Below are positions 9,355-21,854 of a stretch of 64,000 nucleotides of DNA, piece after piece. Location: contig QEOQ01000141.1 in assembly GCA_010279815.1 (NCBI GenBank), positions 1-64,000 on the forward strand. The letters are read 5' to 3'. The notes under the pieces were generated by a model, which searched no databases, was not told the DNA's origin, and saw only the letters and a list, made by a program, of their open reading frames with translations. Position 1 is the stretch's first letter; each line of letters starts with the position of its first letter. The stretch is from Brachionus plicatilis (taxonomy: Eukaryota; Rotifera; Eurotatoria; Ploima; Brachionidae). The position numbers and the translations under genes were made by a program.

Positions 9355-12300
9355 ATGAAGATAGATCAAAATTTCTACTTAAATTCTAATTCTGTTAATG
9401 GCAATAAAGGCATTCCATCCTCAACATCATCCAACTTGTCCAACATTAGCGATTTAATTCCAGAAAATACTTCAGGTGCTCTTAAAAAATATTTAATCTA
9501 GAACATTTGTTATAAGTTTTTTTCATAGGTGCTTGCATAAAAGTTGGAAATGAATTTCAAGTAAATCTATCAGAATATGACCGTAATTTAATTAACTTTT
9601 TAAATATGCGCTTAAACTTGACTAATTGGAACTTTTTCAGCAAATAAACAAAAGCTAAATCGGGATCAACTTGAACTAAAAGAATTTCCAATTTGGAAAC
9701 CTACAGAAAAATTAGAACAGCAGCAAATAGACGATTTTCTCAAAGAAGCTATGGAACATCATTCATTTAGTACAGAACAAGCACTGTCTTTTTTGTTCTG
9801 GTACAAACATGACATTAACAACGCTCTCAACAATATGAAGAAATATTGCCCAAAACAAGACGAATGGACCCAAGAGCAAAAAGTTCTTTTTGAGCAAGCT
9901 TATTCTTTTAATGGAAAAAATTTTTCTAAAATAAGACAACTTGTAAAAAATTTTATAAATTATTTTTAAATTAATTTTGAATTTTTTTTTAAACTAGATC
10001 CCGAACAAATCTCAGGGCTCTTTGGTAACCTACTATTACAATTGGAAAAAATCAAAAGCTATCAGTCAAATAGAGAGCCAACAGAACAATGCCAAAAATT
10101 CCAACAATGATTATCAAAACGATAATGAAGAGGAAAATAGTGATGATAATGAGTCTGTTGATGAAACTTTTATCGTAAGAAAAATTTTTCTATGAAAGCT
10201 TAAATTTTTTTAAAAAAAATAATTAAAGAATAGTGCTTCTAAAATATGCAGTAATTGTGATATGATAACGAGTCAGTATCAATCGACTCCTAAAGGCCAA
10301 CTTTGCATACCTTGCTTTGACTATTTCAAGTAAAATAAAATTTTACTTACATAAAGGGATTATAATTTTGCCAAAAGAAAAACTGGGCTAATGCGTCCAG
10401 ATCATGTCATAAACAAGTCTTTGTCAAATGGTAACTTGCAGAAGCACAATTGTACACAGAATAACTCTTTGACGAAAACAAATCGTTACTTGACAATATC
10501 AAATGCAGCAATAGGCTACGAGACATCAAATGTTACCAACACAGCTACAATATCAAAAGAAGCCAAAAATTTCCACAAATCGCTGCGCAAACCACCCAAG
10601 GGAATCTATCTCAATTATGATGAACTAATGGATTTAGTTAAAACCGGTCCAGATACGGTTTTCGAAGAGTTGCAGAGGAAAAACACTATTTTAAGACGAG
10701 AAGTAAATAAAAGACGATTTTTTTTGTTGCAAAAAATTAAAATTTATATTTAGCATCAAAAAAATAAGCAAGAGATTGACTTAATGATAAAAAAATTTGC
10801 TCATGAAAGTGAACTTCTTAAGGCTGAGATTAATGTAAATATTTTGTTTTTTTATCTTTCAAATAAGTCTATTCGAATAAAGCAAATAAGCTAAATTTAG
10901 AATAAAAATGTAATCTAGAAAAATTGGTGAATTTATTTATCTTATAATGAAAATCTTGGTACAATTTTGAAAAAGCATGAAAAATTGCAAAATTTTAAAA
11001 AATTAATTGGGGGTTAATTTTACAATCTTATTACATTGAAATTAAATAGATTGCATCAAACATAAGATTTTTAGTTTTTATTGTATTAAATCATTAAATT
11101 TTATTTATTATTTAAACAAATATGAAAATTACTTTCTCTAAAAAAAGCTAAATTTTCTAAAAAATACAAAATATTTATGAATATTGTAAATTAGATTTTT
11201 TTACTTAAAAATATTAAACAGTCTTTTAGAAAAAAATATTCAGAATCAATTAAAAAACACAGAGCTCTAAATTTTTTAAGTAGGTGAAGGGCTTTTATAA
11301 TGCGGAAAAACAAGTTCCATTTTTAAAATAAAGTATTATTTAGTAAATAAACCATTAAATATTTCAAGATAATAACCATGTCTAAAGATTATAAAGGCTC
11401 TTCAAATATTTAAATAAATTATAATCTACTGGAAAAGGCATCTTTTAAAAACAACATCCATCAAAAAAGCGAAAAAAACACCTGGTTTAAATAAAATGAC
11501 GAGATTTTTTTTTCATGAAAAAGGATGTTTAAATGTAATTGTGTCAAAAACAAATTCTGTCTTTTATCATAAATTTGGTACTTCACACCAGGTTTTATTT
11601 TTTAACTTCTTTGATAAAGTATTTTTTTGAAAGGATACCATTTGAAATACCAAAATAAAAAATAAATTAAAGAAAACTAATTTAAAAAAAAATCAGAAAT
11701 TTCATCTAAAAATTTTTTTTATTTGAGATATTAAAATTTAAGAGTATTTTGAGTATCAATTTAATTAGATAGTGCTTATCTTTATGAAAAAAAATTATTT
11801 TCTTATTGCATAAAATAATAAATAAAATTTAAAGATTTTTTTTAATACAATACAAAATCTAATGTTGATGCAATCTTTTTAAATTCAATGTAATAAGATT
11901 GCAAAATTAACCACCAATTTTTTAAAAAAAATTGATTTGAAACATCGCAATTTTTTCATGCTTTTTCAAAATTGTACGAAAATTTTCAATAAAAGACGAA
12001 AAAATACAACAATTTAATTTAAAATTTTTTTTTTGAAATTTGTAAAATTTATTTAAATCAATTTTAAATGATCATTATTTTGTTTCCATGAAATAATTAT
12101 TTTTTAACAAAACTTAATCAAAATTGTCTTAAACATTTATATAGTAAATTTATCATTTTTTGAGAATTTATTAAAAAAGAAAATAAATGCATTAATTTCA
12201 ACTAAAGATAATCTTTTTTAAGTCTAATTTAGTAGTCATAGCACAAGATCATAATTAGATGATCAATGATCAATTTTAAAGGTTTCATTTTATTGTTTTT

Positions 12301-12921
12301 ATTTAATCATTTGATTTAATAGCCAAATTTATTATTCTATTGATGTCATATTTGTTATTTAATTTAGAGAAAACAATTTTTATTTTTGTAAAATAAAATT
12401 AATAGTTATTTTTGATACAAATATTTAATATTTTACATGATAATATAATTTTTATTTTTTTTCAATCAAGATAAGAAAGGCGATGATATTTTTTATTTTT
12501 TTGTTTAGAAACTTTTATTCGACTCTGAAACAAATGATACCAATGTAACTCCTTTTTGGACACAGAAAGAAATCAACTTTGTTCTTCAAGGATTCAACAA
12601 GTTTGGCGATGATTTTGAATTAATTTCACAATTAATTCGTAAGAAAAAATATTTTCTTAATTAAATCAATAAATTTATTTATTTATAATTCAAAAATGAT
12701 AGAAACAAAATCACCTGAGTCAGTGAAAGCGTTTTATGCATATTACAAAGATAGCTTAAATCTAGAAAAACTGGTTACAAACAATACGGTAAGATATGTG
12801 ATAAAAATTTTTATTTTTCAAGAATTTTTTTTCATAGGATTTAAACAAAAAATCAATTGAAATAATGGCCAATTTAAAAAAGAACAATCGACATGATATA
12901 CAAGTCAAATTTACAGAATGA
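9355..12921 (+). CDS. RCOR: REST corepressor (CoREST/RCOR) homologue with added zinc finger, 493 aa
   Basis: Ten exons: 9355-9475, 9529-9582, 9641-9942, 9998-10174, 10229-10329, 10357-10702, 10754-10834, 12509-12638, 12703-12788, 12838-12921. All joins are GT-AG and the frame closes at 494 codons, close to vertebrate RCOR1. Domains in order: ELM2 from about residue 42 (CIKVGNEFQVNLSEYD, then FPIWKPTEKL); SANT1 about 133-181 (EWTQEQKVLFEQAYSFNGKN, SLVTYYYNWKKSK); a Cys2-Cys2 finger at 225-247 (CSNC, 15 residues, CIPC); the LSD1-binding linker signature RKPPKGIYLN at about 329; a short coiled coil; SANT2 about 410-455 (FWTQKEINFVLQGFNKFGDD, SVKAFYAYYKD). CoREST links LSD1 and HDAC1/2 on chromatin to repress transcription. 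The finger is not part of standard CoREST; MTA and RERE proteins carry a GATA-like finger after SANT. Intron 5 is only 27 nt; intron 7 is 1.7 kb and holds an inverted-repeat element. Confidence 0.93.
10330..10356 (+). other. 27-nt intron in the CoREST gene
   Basis: The sequence starts gtaaaat and ends cataaag. Reading through would give a stop two bases in (AAG TAA), while removing it joins DYFK to DYNFAKRKTG in frame. All other small introns of this gene are 50-60 nt, so this length is exceptional. Confidence 0.65.
10948..11990. mobile_element. inverted-repeat element inside CoREST intron 7
   Basis: The left arm, about 10948-11118, matches the complement of about 11812-11990. Examples are acaattttgaaaaagcatg and catgctttttcaaaattgt, or ttacaatcttattacattga and its partner near 11890. 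The arms are roughly 170-180 bp and diverged. The middle 690 bp is AT-rich without a transposase. A non-autonomous DNA transposon is the simplest reading; the ends are not exact and no target duplication was found. Confidence 0.65.
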
Positions 12922-15085
12922 ATCTAACTCAGTTTTTATTCTATTCTTATTTATCTGTCAAATAAATTTGTTAATGTTTATTTGAGTAAAAGCATGTAAT
13001 AATTTGTATAATAAATATTTTCATAAAATCTAAAAATATTTTGAAATTTAAAATAAAGAGAAACTAATTTTTAGAATTTCTTTTGCTAGTTGTTAATCAT
13101 GACTTTTGGCTAAAATATTGAAAGATGTTGAAAGTTTAATAAAGTTAAAGTTGATCTTTTTTAAGCATAATAAGTGATACTTTCAATTCTACATGAGATC
13201 ATAAGTAGACGATCAGTAAAAAAAATTATTGACATTCAGAAAAAAGAAATTTAAATACATGAAAAAAAACTTTTTTTTTGTTTTTTTTTTCAATTAGAAT
13301 TCAAAGAGTCAAAAGGAAAGTATTGATCATGAATTTTGATGAATTTTCAAAAGTAAAAAATACAAAAAATAGAAAATTCATATTTTTCAATAGGTCAGGT
13401 ATGAAAGTTAAGATAGATTAGACTTAAATTTAAAAAAATGAAGTTAAATTCAATCTTAAATTTATCTCTTAAAATCAAGACAATTAGTTTGATTTAGCAT
13501 CAAATGGCAAAATCAAAATTAAAAAAATTTTTAAAAATTTTAAGTTAATTTAAATTTTAAAAAATTTAATTTTTTATTTAAATTTTTTTTAAAAATTTTT
13601 TGTTTTTTCTTTGTCACTATATGAACCGAATTGTAATAAAAAAAGAATTATTGAAATCTAAATTTAACTTGATTACAGAACTCACATTTTTCATCAAAAT
13701 TTCATACTATAATATTCAAAATTATCTAAATATTGTTCTAATTCATAAAAAAAATTTCTAATCGTACCACCAAAACATCCTTCTCTGGCTCAAACAATTA
13801 CTGATGAACTGAATTACAATCTGCTGATTTAAAATTTTTAGTAAAATCATGTTTAATTTATATTTCTAATACGATTTATAAAAATTAATAAGAATAACTA
13901 TGATAAAAAAAATTTTCGTTTTTTTAAAAACACTTTAATAGTCTGCATTAGGGAAAAACATTTTTTTAAGTAATTTTAACTAAAAAATAATAAATTCCTA
14001 ATTTTTTTTTCTATATTTTTTCAGAAAATGATCAATCATCAATCAAAAATCAAAATTTTTTTTTTTCAAAAAATAAGAAAGAAATAATTTTTTTCAGAAA
14101 ATAAGACATCATTTTCTTATTTTTTTTCTCTACAATTTTGATTTTGCATTAAATTCTAAAATTTTAAAATATTAAGTGCTAGCATTAAATTAAAAAACTT
14201 GATTTTGATACTGATCTAAGACTCGAAACATGAGTTTCAAACATGCATTTTTAAGTGTTTAAATGTGAAAATTTTTTAACTTGGTGGAGACGGTTTCTTT
14301 CACCTGCGCCAAAATTGAAAGTAGTATTTTAAGGCTGCAGTATCACACGAGGGGATACGCAATAATTATTCATAATTTTTTTTTTAACAATCATCATGGT
14401 CGATAACTGCAGCATCAAATTCAAATTTTAAAAATTATTATTTTATTTTTAAACTTGAAAAAATTTAGTACTGCATAACATTTTTGTTTTACAACTCAGA
14501 TCATTCAACAAAAGTTATACAATAGGGATGTATGACAAAGTCAAATCTTAGCTTTATAATCTAAATAACTAAATTAATAAAAAAGACTAAGCAATCATCT
14601 TTTTTTTGATTCAAATTTAAAAATACATCTTCCGTATTCTTTTAGTTAGACGAGAAATAGTTTGTTTTTTGGATACGGGAATGCGATAAAATATTCAGAC
14701 AGTATTTTTGTCAACAATCAAAATAAATTAAAATTTTAATTTTAGTTTTTTTTTATTTTTGATTAAAATAGTGTGTTACTATCTTGATATGTTTATTTTT
14801 AAAATTTTATCAAATGTTGTACTTATAAATGGGGATATTAAGATATGATAACTATTTATTTTTTTATCATTTTATTTAAAATTTTATTGATTATCTGTAT
14901 TTATTAATAAATATATTTCAATAGAACAATTTTATTCATTAAATCCAATTTTATGAACTTTTAACACATTTGAATAAAAAAAAAAATTTAAAAACCGAAA
15001 TATTTAAATTTATTTTAAACAATTTTTAAATCCATTTAATTTAACAAATACGAAAAAATCATACTAAAAAAATATTAAATTTAAA
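12922..15085. other. intergenic, no gene seen
   Basis: AT-rich. It contains the first copy of a 42-bp direct repeat (13905-13946). A locally less AT-rich stretch at 14280-14420 (around ggctgcagtatcacacgagg) could be an old repeat but has no frame and no partner that I can see. Confidence 0.4.
13905..13946 (+). repeat. direct repeat, copy 1 (about 42 bp)
   Basis: The block ending ttttttaaaaacactttaat agtctgca recurs at 15086-15126 with few changes, in the same orientation and 1.2 kb apart. It may mark two copies of a short dispersed repeat. Confidence 0.6.
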
Positions 15086-15310
15086 CAAAAAAATTTCCGT
15101 TTTTTTAAAACACTTTAATAGTCTGCAATAAATCGGCAAAATTCAGAAAATTGAATGGGACATTATTTAAAATTAAAAATCCAACTCAACTTTAAGTGGT
15201 GGTACAGCGGATGTATCAGTTGTTAAGATTTACAGAAGATGTTTTGGTCGATCCAAACTAAATATTTGGCTTTTTAAATATTTTTTTTTTGTGCCAAAAT
15301 ACAAAATGTT
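15086..15310 (-). mobile_element. direct repeat copy 2 followed by a partial copy of repeat family B
   Basis: 15086-15126 is the second copy of the 42-bp direct repeat. From 15122 the sequence matches the reverse complement of about 44830-45025: ctgcaataaatcggcaaaat, then tggtacagcggatgtatcag, then agatgttttggtcgatcc. This is a degenerate single arm of the inverted-repeat element at 44670-45155. Confidence 0.65.
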
Positions 15311-15683
15311 AAAAAATTTATTTTAACAATCTTTCAATTAATTTTATTTTTCATTTATTGACGATTGGAGTTTTTATAAATGCACATTTCAATAATAATA
15401 ATAATAATAATTGTTCTCGTAAATTTTCCTTTTGCATTATTATTTAAAATAAATACTTTTTTTTTATTTTCTTTATAAGACTTGAAATATTTTTTATTAA
15501 ATCAAACTAAAAAATAAAGTCATTAAGATTGTCACTATTTTTCCCTCAATAAAACAAAGATAATTCCTTGACATCAATTGACCTGTCATATCACATGACT
15601 AAAATTTTTAAAATAATTGTACTTGATAAATCTTATTTTTAGTTTTATTTTAGCAAGACTGAAATATTTTCAAAAATCAAAAA
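15311..15683. promoter_or_regulatory. upstream region of the DUF4419 gene; AAT microsatellite
   Basis: An (aat)n run lies at about 15390-15411. The remainder is AT-rich and should include the promoter of the gene that starts at 15684; no box can be named. Confidence 0.3.
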
Positions 15684-16858
15684 ATGCGCTGTTTGATCGC
15701 AAGCATCTTTGTGGTGTTATTCTTAGCAAATCTTGCCACCTCAGTTAGCATTAAATGCCAGCATGATTTACCTTTGGGTTTTCTGCCAGAAGAGGATAGA
15801 ACAAATTCTAGTTTTATCGAAATATTACATTCCATTCTGGACATTCATCCATCCAAAGTACAATTCACAAAAACAGAGTTGGACTACCAAACAAAAATCA
15901 TATCAAGCAAATTGCATCCGTTTGTGAATGCTGTGCATCTAGCTTACGCAAACCATTTGAATTTAATTTTAACCCCTGATGTTATTTGGTACCTTATATT
16001 GAGTGGCACATCAATTCACATTGATGTTAACTCAGAGGAATTGCGGGCAAGCTTTGTCGAGCATGAAGAAAAAAAAACTATTAATATTAGAAGAGACTAT
16101 TTTATTTTCAATTCCACTGAGAATCAATGGGACGGCTTGATCGACGAATTTGTCCAAAATGTGAACTCAAACTTGAAGCCTTCTGCGCAAAATTTGCTTA
16201 GTGCCAACTTTACCACTACAAATCGCGTTAGTTCAGCATGTTCAAAAATAGTTTTCCTAGCTGCCTTCCAAAAATATTTTAATTACAAACTTACCACTCT
16301 GTGTGGTATACCAGAGATTAAAATATCTGGCAGCATAGATGACTGGAAATTGATAAAGTCGAAAATTTCAGATTTAAACTCAACAATGCCAAGTCTATCC
16401 GTTTGGTATAATCAATTGGACAAATTGGCCCAAAAATTTGTGGATGCCTTTGAAAACAAAATTGATGAAGAATTCTGGAATCAAATTTATAAGAGTTAAA
16501 GTCAATTTAAATTTTAAATTTTAAAATTTTGATTAATTTTTTATTTGAAGTGAATGGAGGTTCAGGCGGTCCGTTTATTTCCGGATGGATCTTGTCGCTT
16601 TTTCCCTACTTGAAAAGAAATACTAGAAATTATTTTGTCTGGGAAAAAGACTGGTCTTTTAGTTATGATATGGACATGCTAGGTGGTTTAGTTACATCGG
16701 ATTTTCCTTTGACTCTGAGCAATTCATCGTTTATTTGGGACTACTACTCAACCGAGTATTCAATGTCCTTTACAGGAGGTATGATTGGTGTGAAGTTTTT
16801 TGAAAAAAGTAAAAGTTTGCAACCAATTTTTGGCTATGCTGTGGTTCAAAATTATTAG
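15684..16858 (+). CDS. secreted DUF4419-domain protein, 372 aa
   Basis: Two exons, 15684-16494 and 16551-16858, with a 56-nt GT-AG intron; the total of 1119 nt closes the frame. Residues 1-20 form a signal peptide (MRCLIASIFVVLFLANLATS). The DUF4419 family is recognised from the N-terminal block with HLNLILTPDVIWYLILSG, the middle D-FVQNVNSNLK region, and the exon-2 block GGSGGPFISGWILSLFPYL, which in the family follows the IYK-type end of the preceding helix, as here. The family's biochemical role is unknown; it occurs in fungi and scattered animals. Several NxS/T sites fit a secreted product. Confidence 0.85.
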
Positions 16859-17547
16859 CTGTTTCAGATGTTATTTTAAAAAAAAAATTCCAAAATTTCA
16901 ATCATCACACTATCATAATAATTTTTAATCAAATGAATTAAATTTTTGTAAAAAAACTTTTTTATTAATAATAAAATTACAAAGAACTTTTAATTAATAA
17001 TATTGTGATTAAAATAATATAGAAAAATTAAATACACTACAATTTAAAACTAACTTGTACAAAAACTTCACATCCTGGACAAAAAAATAAATATATTATT
17101 AGAATGCTCGTGAAATTATCTATTAGAAAAATGGTGGTCAGTTGGTATTCAGTCGTATAAAATTGGGGATCCGAATTTTAAAAATATAAAAAAATTCAAT
17201 TTTCGATAAAAACTAGTCTAATTTTAAAACATTCTAAAACTCTTCAAAATATTTTTACTTTGTAAAAAAACTGGGGGTCAAAAAATTTTCAAAATTTAGG
17301 GTTCAGTGTTTTTAGTAGGATCCGGCTAGTCATTGATATAAAAATTTTATTTTTTTTAAAATTTGAAATAGATTCTATTTTGAATTGACTAACGAATTAA
17401 GATCATAGAACAACCATTATATTAATTTAAAAAATCAGACTAATTTTGAAGCAATATGTAAAAAGTATACTTAATTGACAGAGTTTTTTTAAATTTTAAA
17501 TTCTTAAATAATTTTTAAAGGCAAATAAAAAAATTTTAAAAGCTAAA
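16859..17547. other. intergenic between DUF4419 gene and MAD1
   Basis: AT-rich with several aataa motifs after 16930 that may serve polyadenylation. No gene seen. Confidence 0.4.
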
Positions 17548-20500
17548 ATGTCTCTTTGTCGAACTCCTGTAAATCAGAATACCAAACGAAAGCTGGAAGT
17601 TGACTTTGACGAAGCACAAGAACCAAATGAAATGCCAAACACATCAAAAAAATTAAATGCCTCCATCAACAAAAGTGATTCTGAAAACCAGAAAAATCAA
17701 ATAAACAAATTTAGTAAGTTATAAAAAAAAATTCTTATAATTTTACTCAAGTTTGATAACAAGACACAAACATACTCGAATCTGAAATCAAATCAAGTGT
17801 GTTCAAAATAGCCACTCTTGAGCAGCAATTGATGTCTGAAAAAAATGAGCGCACTAAACTCGAAATGGAATTTAAGTCTTACAAAGAAAAACAGGCGGAT
17901 GAGCTTCAGGTACATTTTTTTTCCCTTAAATTTTTATGATAAATTTTTTTTAGATTATTCAAGAAATGAAAAAACAACTGGAATCATCATTAAAAAATTC
18001 TAAAACTAATGAAAAATTAATCATAAGTGAAATGGAACATATGAGGGGCCAAATGGATGTTTATGATAAAGAAAAATTACCGGAAAAAGAAAAAGAAATA
18101 AAATCTTTAAAAGCTCAAATTGAAAATGTAATTAAAATTTAAAATAAAGACCAATTTTCAAATTGTATGAAACATTTAGTTAAATGAAGAAATCGAATGT
18201 TTAAAATCAAAAACAGAAAAGTCTAATATTGATTCAAAATTTGACACTGAATCCTATGAGCTTAAATTGTCTCAATATCAAGAAGAAATATCCAACTTAA
18301 ATGGGTTTTATTTTAAAATTCAGAAATCCAAAATTTTTAATCAATTTTTTCAGTAAGTTGAGAAATTATGAAGAGATTAGCAAAAATTTAGAACAAATTA
18401 AAAAAGAAAATTGTTTATTAAATAATAAAATCAGAGATCTGAAAAACGAGAATAGCAAATTAAGTGACAATGCTCAATATTTTGACAAATATATTCATCA
18501 AAATAATAAAACCGAAGAATTAGATAGAGAAAACAGAAAATTAAAATCCGAGCTTGAATACTACAAGTAAATATAACATTTTTTTTTAATAAATTTTTAA
18601 AATTTTTATTAATAAGAGCTATTCAAGAAAAATCTCACCTTTACCAAGAAGAGCTTGAGTCTAAGAAAAAACAAGTAGAGCGGGCCGAGAAAAGACTGGT
18701 TGATTCACAAGTCGAAAATCATGTGAGAATTTTATAAAATTCTTTATTAAACCATTCATTATTATTTTAAGAATTTGAATGATCAATTGAATAAGCTGCA
18801 AAGCAATTTTGAGAAATTGAAAGCGTCTAACCCAATGATTGATCAGCTAAAAAATATGTAACCAGAAAAATAAATATTTTTAAAATTTTTTGATTTTCTT
18901 AAATAAAAATAGGATCAATGATTTAAATGATGAAGTGTCCAAGATCAAAGAAAAAAATCGCCTGAGCCAAGAAGAAAACAAAAAGCTAAAGAATAGTTTA
19001 GGTGAAAAAGATTCGGAAATAAACGAAATCAATAGACGTGTCACAAGATTAAATACTGTATATTTAATTTGTTTATTTTAAATTTAATTTTAATTTCATT
19101 AATTTAAAGGAAAGAAACGCGTACAAAAATTTACTGGATATGTATGAGTCTGGAAATGGAAATTCTGAAATAGATAACTTGAAAAATCGAATTGAAAATC
19201 AGGAACGAATTATAGATGAATATAAAAAAGCATTAAATGAATCAGATAATATTAAATTTGGTGAAAATATTTTTCAGTTAAATAAAGTAATTTTCATCTT
19301 TAAACACAAAAGAAATTAATTAATTTTTTTCAATGAACAAGGATAAGTATAAATCAGTTGAAATTCAAGCTAATTTGACTGGCGAAATTTATTCTATATA
19401 TGAGTAAGAAAATTTTGATATAAAAACTAATTAAATATAAAAATTTGATCTAGTTTTTTTTAATTAAGTTCATTGATGCCACTTTTTTACTTTCATAATT
19501 TTCAATTTCTACTCCAAATATAGTTCAAATTTTACGATTTAGCCTGTTAAGAACTCTTTCATAAATTTTGAAACTTTCCTTTATTTTTAAATTTGTTTAT
19601 TAAAACTAAATGGACCAAGATTTTATTTTTATAAAAGGAATTTCGAGTTATATAGACTTACAGTAATTGACTTTTTTTATTTGATTTTCAAGTACAAAAA
19701 TTTATTAAATTATTTTTTGTATTTTTAGTAGAAATTTAAGGTGAATTATAGAAAAATTTAATATTTTTGTTAAAAAAAAGAAATAAAAAAATTATAAATT
19801 AAAAAAATATTATTGAATCAAATTTTAAAATTAACTAGAAATTTCTAAAATTATTATTTTAAAAGGCAATTTCATATCAAAAAATTAAGATTTTTTTAAA
19901 TAAAAATGATTAATTAATCAAATTACATCAATGAATAATCAAACAGTTAATTATTTGAAGTCAGTTTTGAGCCAACGATTCTTTTGTGTTAAACAATATC
20001 TAATAAAAATAATTTTTCTCTTTTTATTTTGAAAAATCATAAAATAATTTGTTATGAATTTATAAACTTTGGGTTTCGAAGCTATTTTTATTTTCGAAGA
20101 AATTATTTATTTTATTATTGTCATTCTGAATGATCTTCCGGGTTGCTAAAACACCATTAAAAGCTTGATTTCGCCTACTTTAAAAAATTTAAGATTAAAA
20201 TAAAAAATTAAATTCAGATCATTTACTTTTAAAAATTACTTTTCTCATAAATTTTGATTTTGAACTTGTCTTCACTTAGTTTTATAAAATAAAGCTTTGG
20301 CTTTTTAATTATTAAATCCACATCATATTACAAGATCATAAAATTCACCTTTGAAACTAGTATAATTAAATTTTTTTATAGTATTAATTTTGAAGTTAAT
20401 GAATTATTTAAATTATTTAAGAGTTTACCGCTATTTTTTAAAAAATTTAAAAAAGTTGTGAAGTAAAAACCGATCTTTGTGACTCAGTTGGTTTTATCTC

Positions 20501-21478
20501 AAAAAAAAATTGGTTAGGATAATTAACAAATTAATTGATAAATTTTACAAGAAAAAAAAATCATTCAACTAATTTTTTTTTGAGATAACTTGAAATTCTT
20601 TATTTTTATCTAAAAAAATCTTATTTAACACTTGAATTCGACAATTTAATTTCTAATAAAAATTTTATTCAAAAATAGTTTTAAAAAAATTGTCTAACTC
20701 GATATTTTTATCTTTTTCATTTTCTTTTATTTTGATAGAAATCATTAATTATCTAAGTAGTAACTAGATTTCTAAAATTCATGTTTTTCAAAAAATTTAT
20801 TTAATTAATATTATTATTTAAAGCTCTTTTAAATGAATTTGTTTTTAGATCCAAAATTGAAGTATTAAATTCAGAGCTTCAAGAAATGCGCCTTAAATAC
20901 AAGCAGCTTGAGGATAAAGTTCTTCAAGGTAAATTATCCATTAAATTAAGTTAATATTATTAATTTATAAGAATCGAAGGCTTAGAAATTTCGCGTGAAG
21001 ATTTGATACAAACAAAGAGCGAAGATGCTCAAGGTAAATTAATCCACAAATTTTCATAAGTAAATTTTTATATTTCTAAGTGCTGGAGATAAAGTTAAAA
21101 GAGCAGGCTTCAATCAACCAAAAGCATATAAGCGAGTTTAAAAAGAAAGCTCTAGAAATAACGCGAATAATTCGAAGTTTGCTCGGCTTCAAGATAAATT
21201 TTGAAGACAAAATGGTCAAGTTAACTAGTCATAAAAATTCAGATGATTTTATTTTGTTTCGGGTAATAAAATTTGACAAAACTAATAACAGAAAATATTT
21301 TTAATTTTTCAAAAAGGTAAATCCAGATTGCAGTCTAAGTTTGAAGTCGTCTGATTTTGTCAAACCATACACAGAAATGATAGAAATTTTTATCAAAAAA
21401 CACAATTCAATTACTGCATTTTTGGCAGCAATTTATTTTGACTCAATTGGTCTAAATCTTCAAATAACTCATAAATAA
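17548..21478 (+). CDS. MAD1L1: spindle assembly checkpoint protein MAD1, 625 aa
   Basis: Fourteen exons: 17548-17713, 17764-17909, 17954-18127, 18180-18304, 18354-18566, 18617-18722, 18772-18857, 18913-19057, 19110-19286, 19342-19403, 20849-20928, 20980-21033, 21081-21262, 21317-21478. All borders are GT-AG and the frame closes. Most of the protein is charged coiled coil. The C-terminal globular domain identifies it: IIRSLLGFKINFED, NSDDFILFR, FVKPYTEMIEIFI and HNSITAFLAAIYFD align with the MAD1 end (LTGY-I, DCLIFK, L---HL, DSIPAFLSSLTL-LF). MAD1 recruits MAD2 to unattached kinetochores. A possible degenerate MAD2-binding motif is FEKLKASNP in exon 7. The RLK motif that contacts BUB1 in yeast and human appears to be KHI here. 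Intron 10 is 1.4 kb; the others are about 45-60 nt. The gene runs tail to tail with SEM1. Confidence 0.88.
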
Positions 21479-21590
21479 CAAAATATTTTAATTAAATTTT
21501 TTATTGAACAATTTTTTTGTTAGATTTAAATCGAAATTAATAAATTAGTTACTGAATTGTCTCATTTTAAATGAATTTTTTTTACTTTAT

Positions 21591-21854
21591 TTACATTTCG
21601 AGCTTTTGACCACGTTTTTCCAATTCATTTCTAAGCTGAATGGTAAAATCGTCCTCTATGTTGTCATCATCCCAATTATCTTCCCACAAGTTCGCTTCAG
21701 CATCTTCTGTTTCTTTAGCCGATTCGTTCCAATCTTCTGCTTCGAATTCTTCGAATTCATCATCTTCTTCTAAAAGACCAAGTTCGGTCTTTTGGCTTTG
21801 GGGTTGATTGGTGGCAGTGGTTGTGGTTGGCTGTGCTGACATTTTTAATTTCAA
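21591..21854 (-). CDS. SEM1: 26S proteasome complex subunit SEM1/DSS1, 83-87 aa
   Basis: A single-exon ORF of very acidic composition with the two hallmark DSS1 blocks, [11 protein letters not shown] and [14 protein letters not shown], followed by a C-terminal helix (LRNELEKRG). DSS1 is a small disordered protein of the proteasome lid; it also binds BRCA2 and the TREX-2 complex. Length is usual (about 70-90 aa). Two start codons are possible: the first ATG gives 87 aa, the second (21842) gives MSAQP... with 83 aa and a more typical N-terminus. It is convergent with MAD1, with 112 bp between the stops. Confidence 0.93.
   Translation of the reverse strand: MKLKMSAQPTTTTATNQPQSQKTELGLLEEDDEFEEFEAEDWNESAKETEDAEANLWEDNWDDDNIEDDFTIQLRNELEKRGQKLEM

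Noticed and set aside
21591..21854. Chance acidic low-complexity ORF instead of SEM1
   Set aside because: Both DSS1 acidic-tryptophan blocks and the C-terminal helix are present in order, so the SEM1 call stands.
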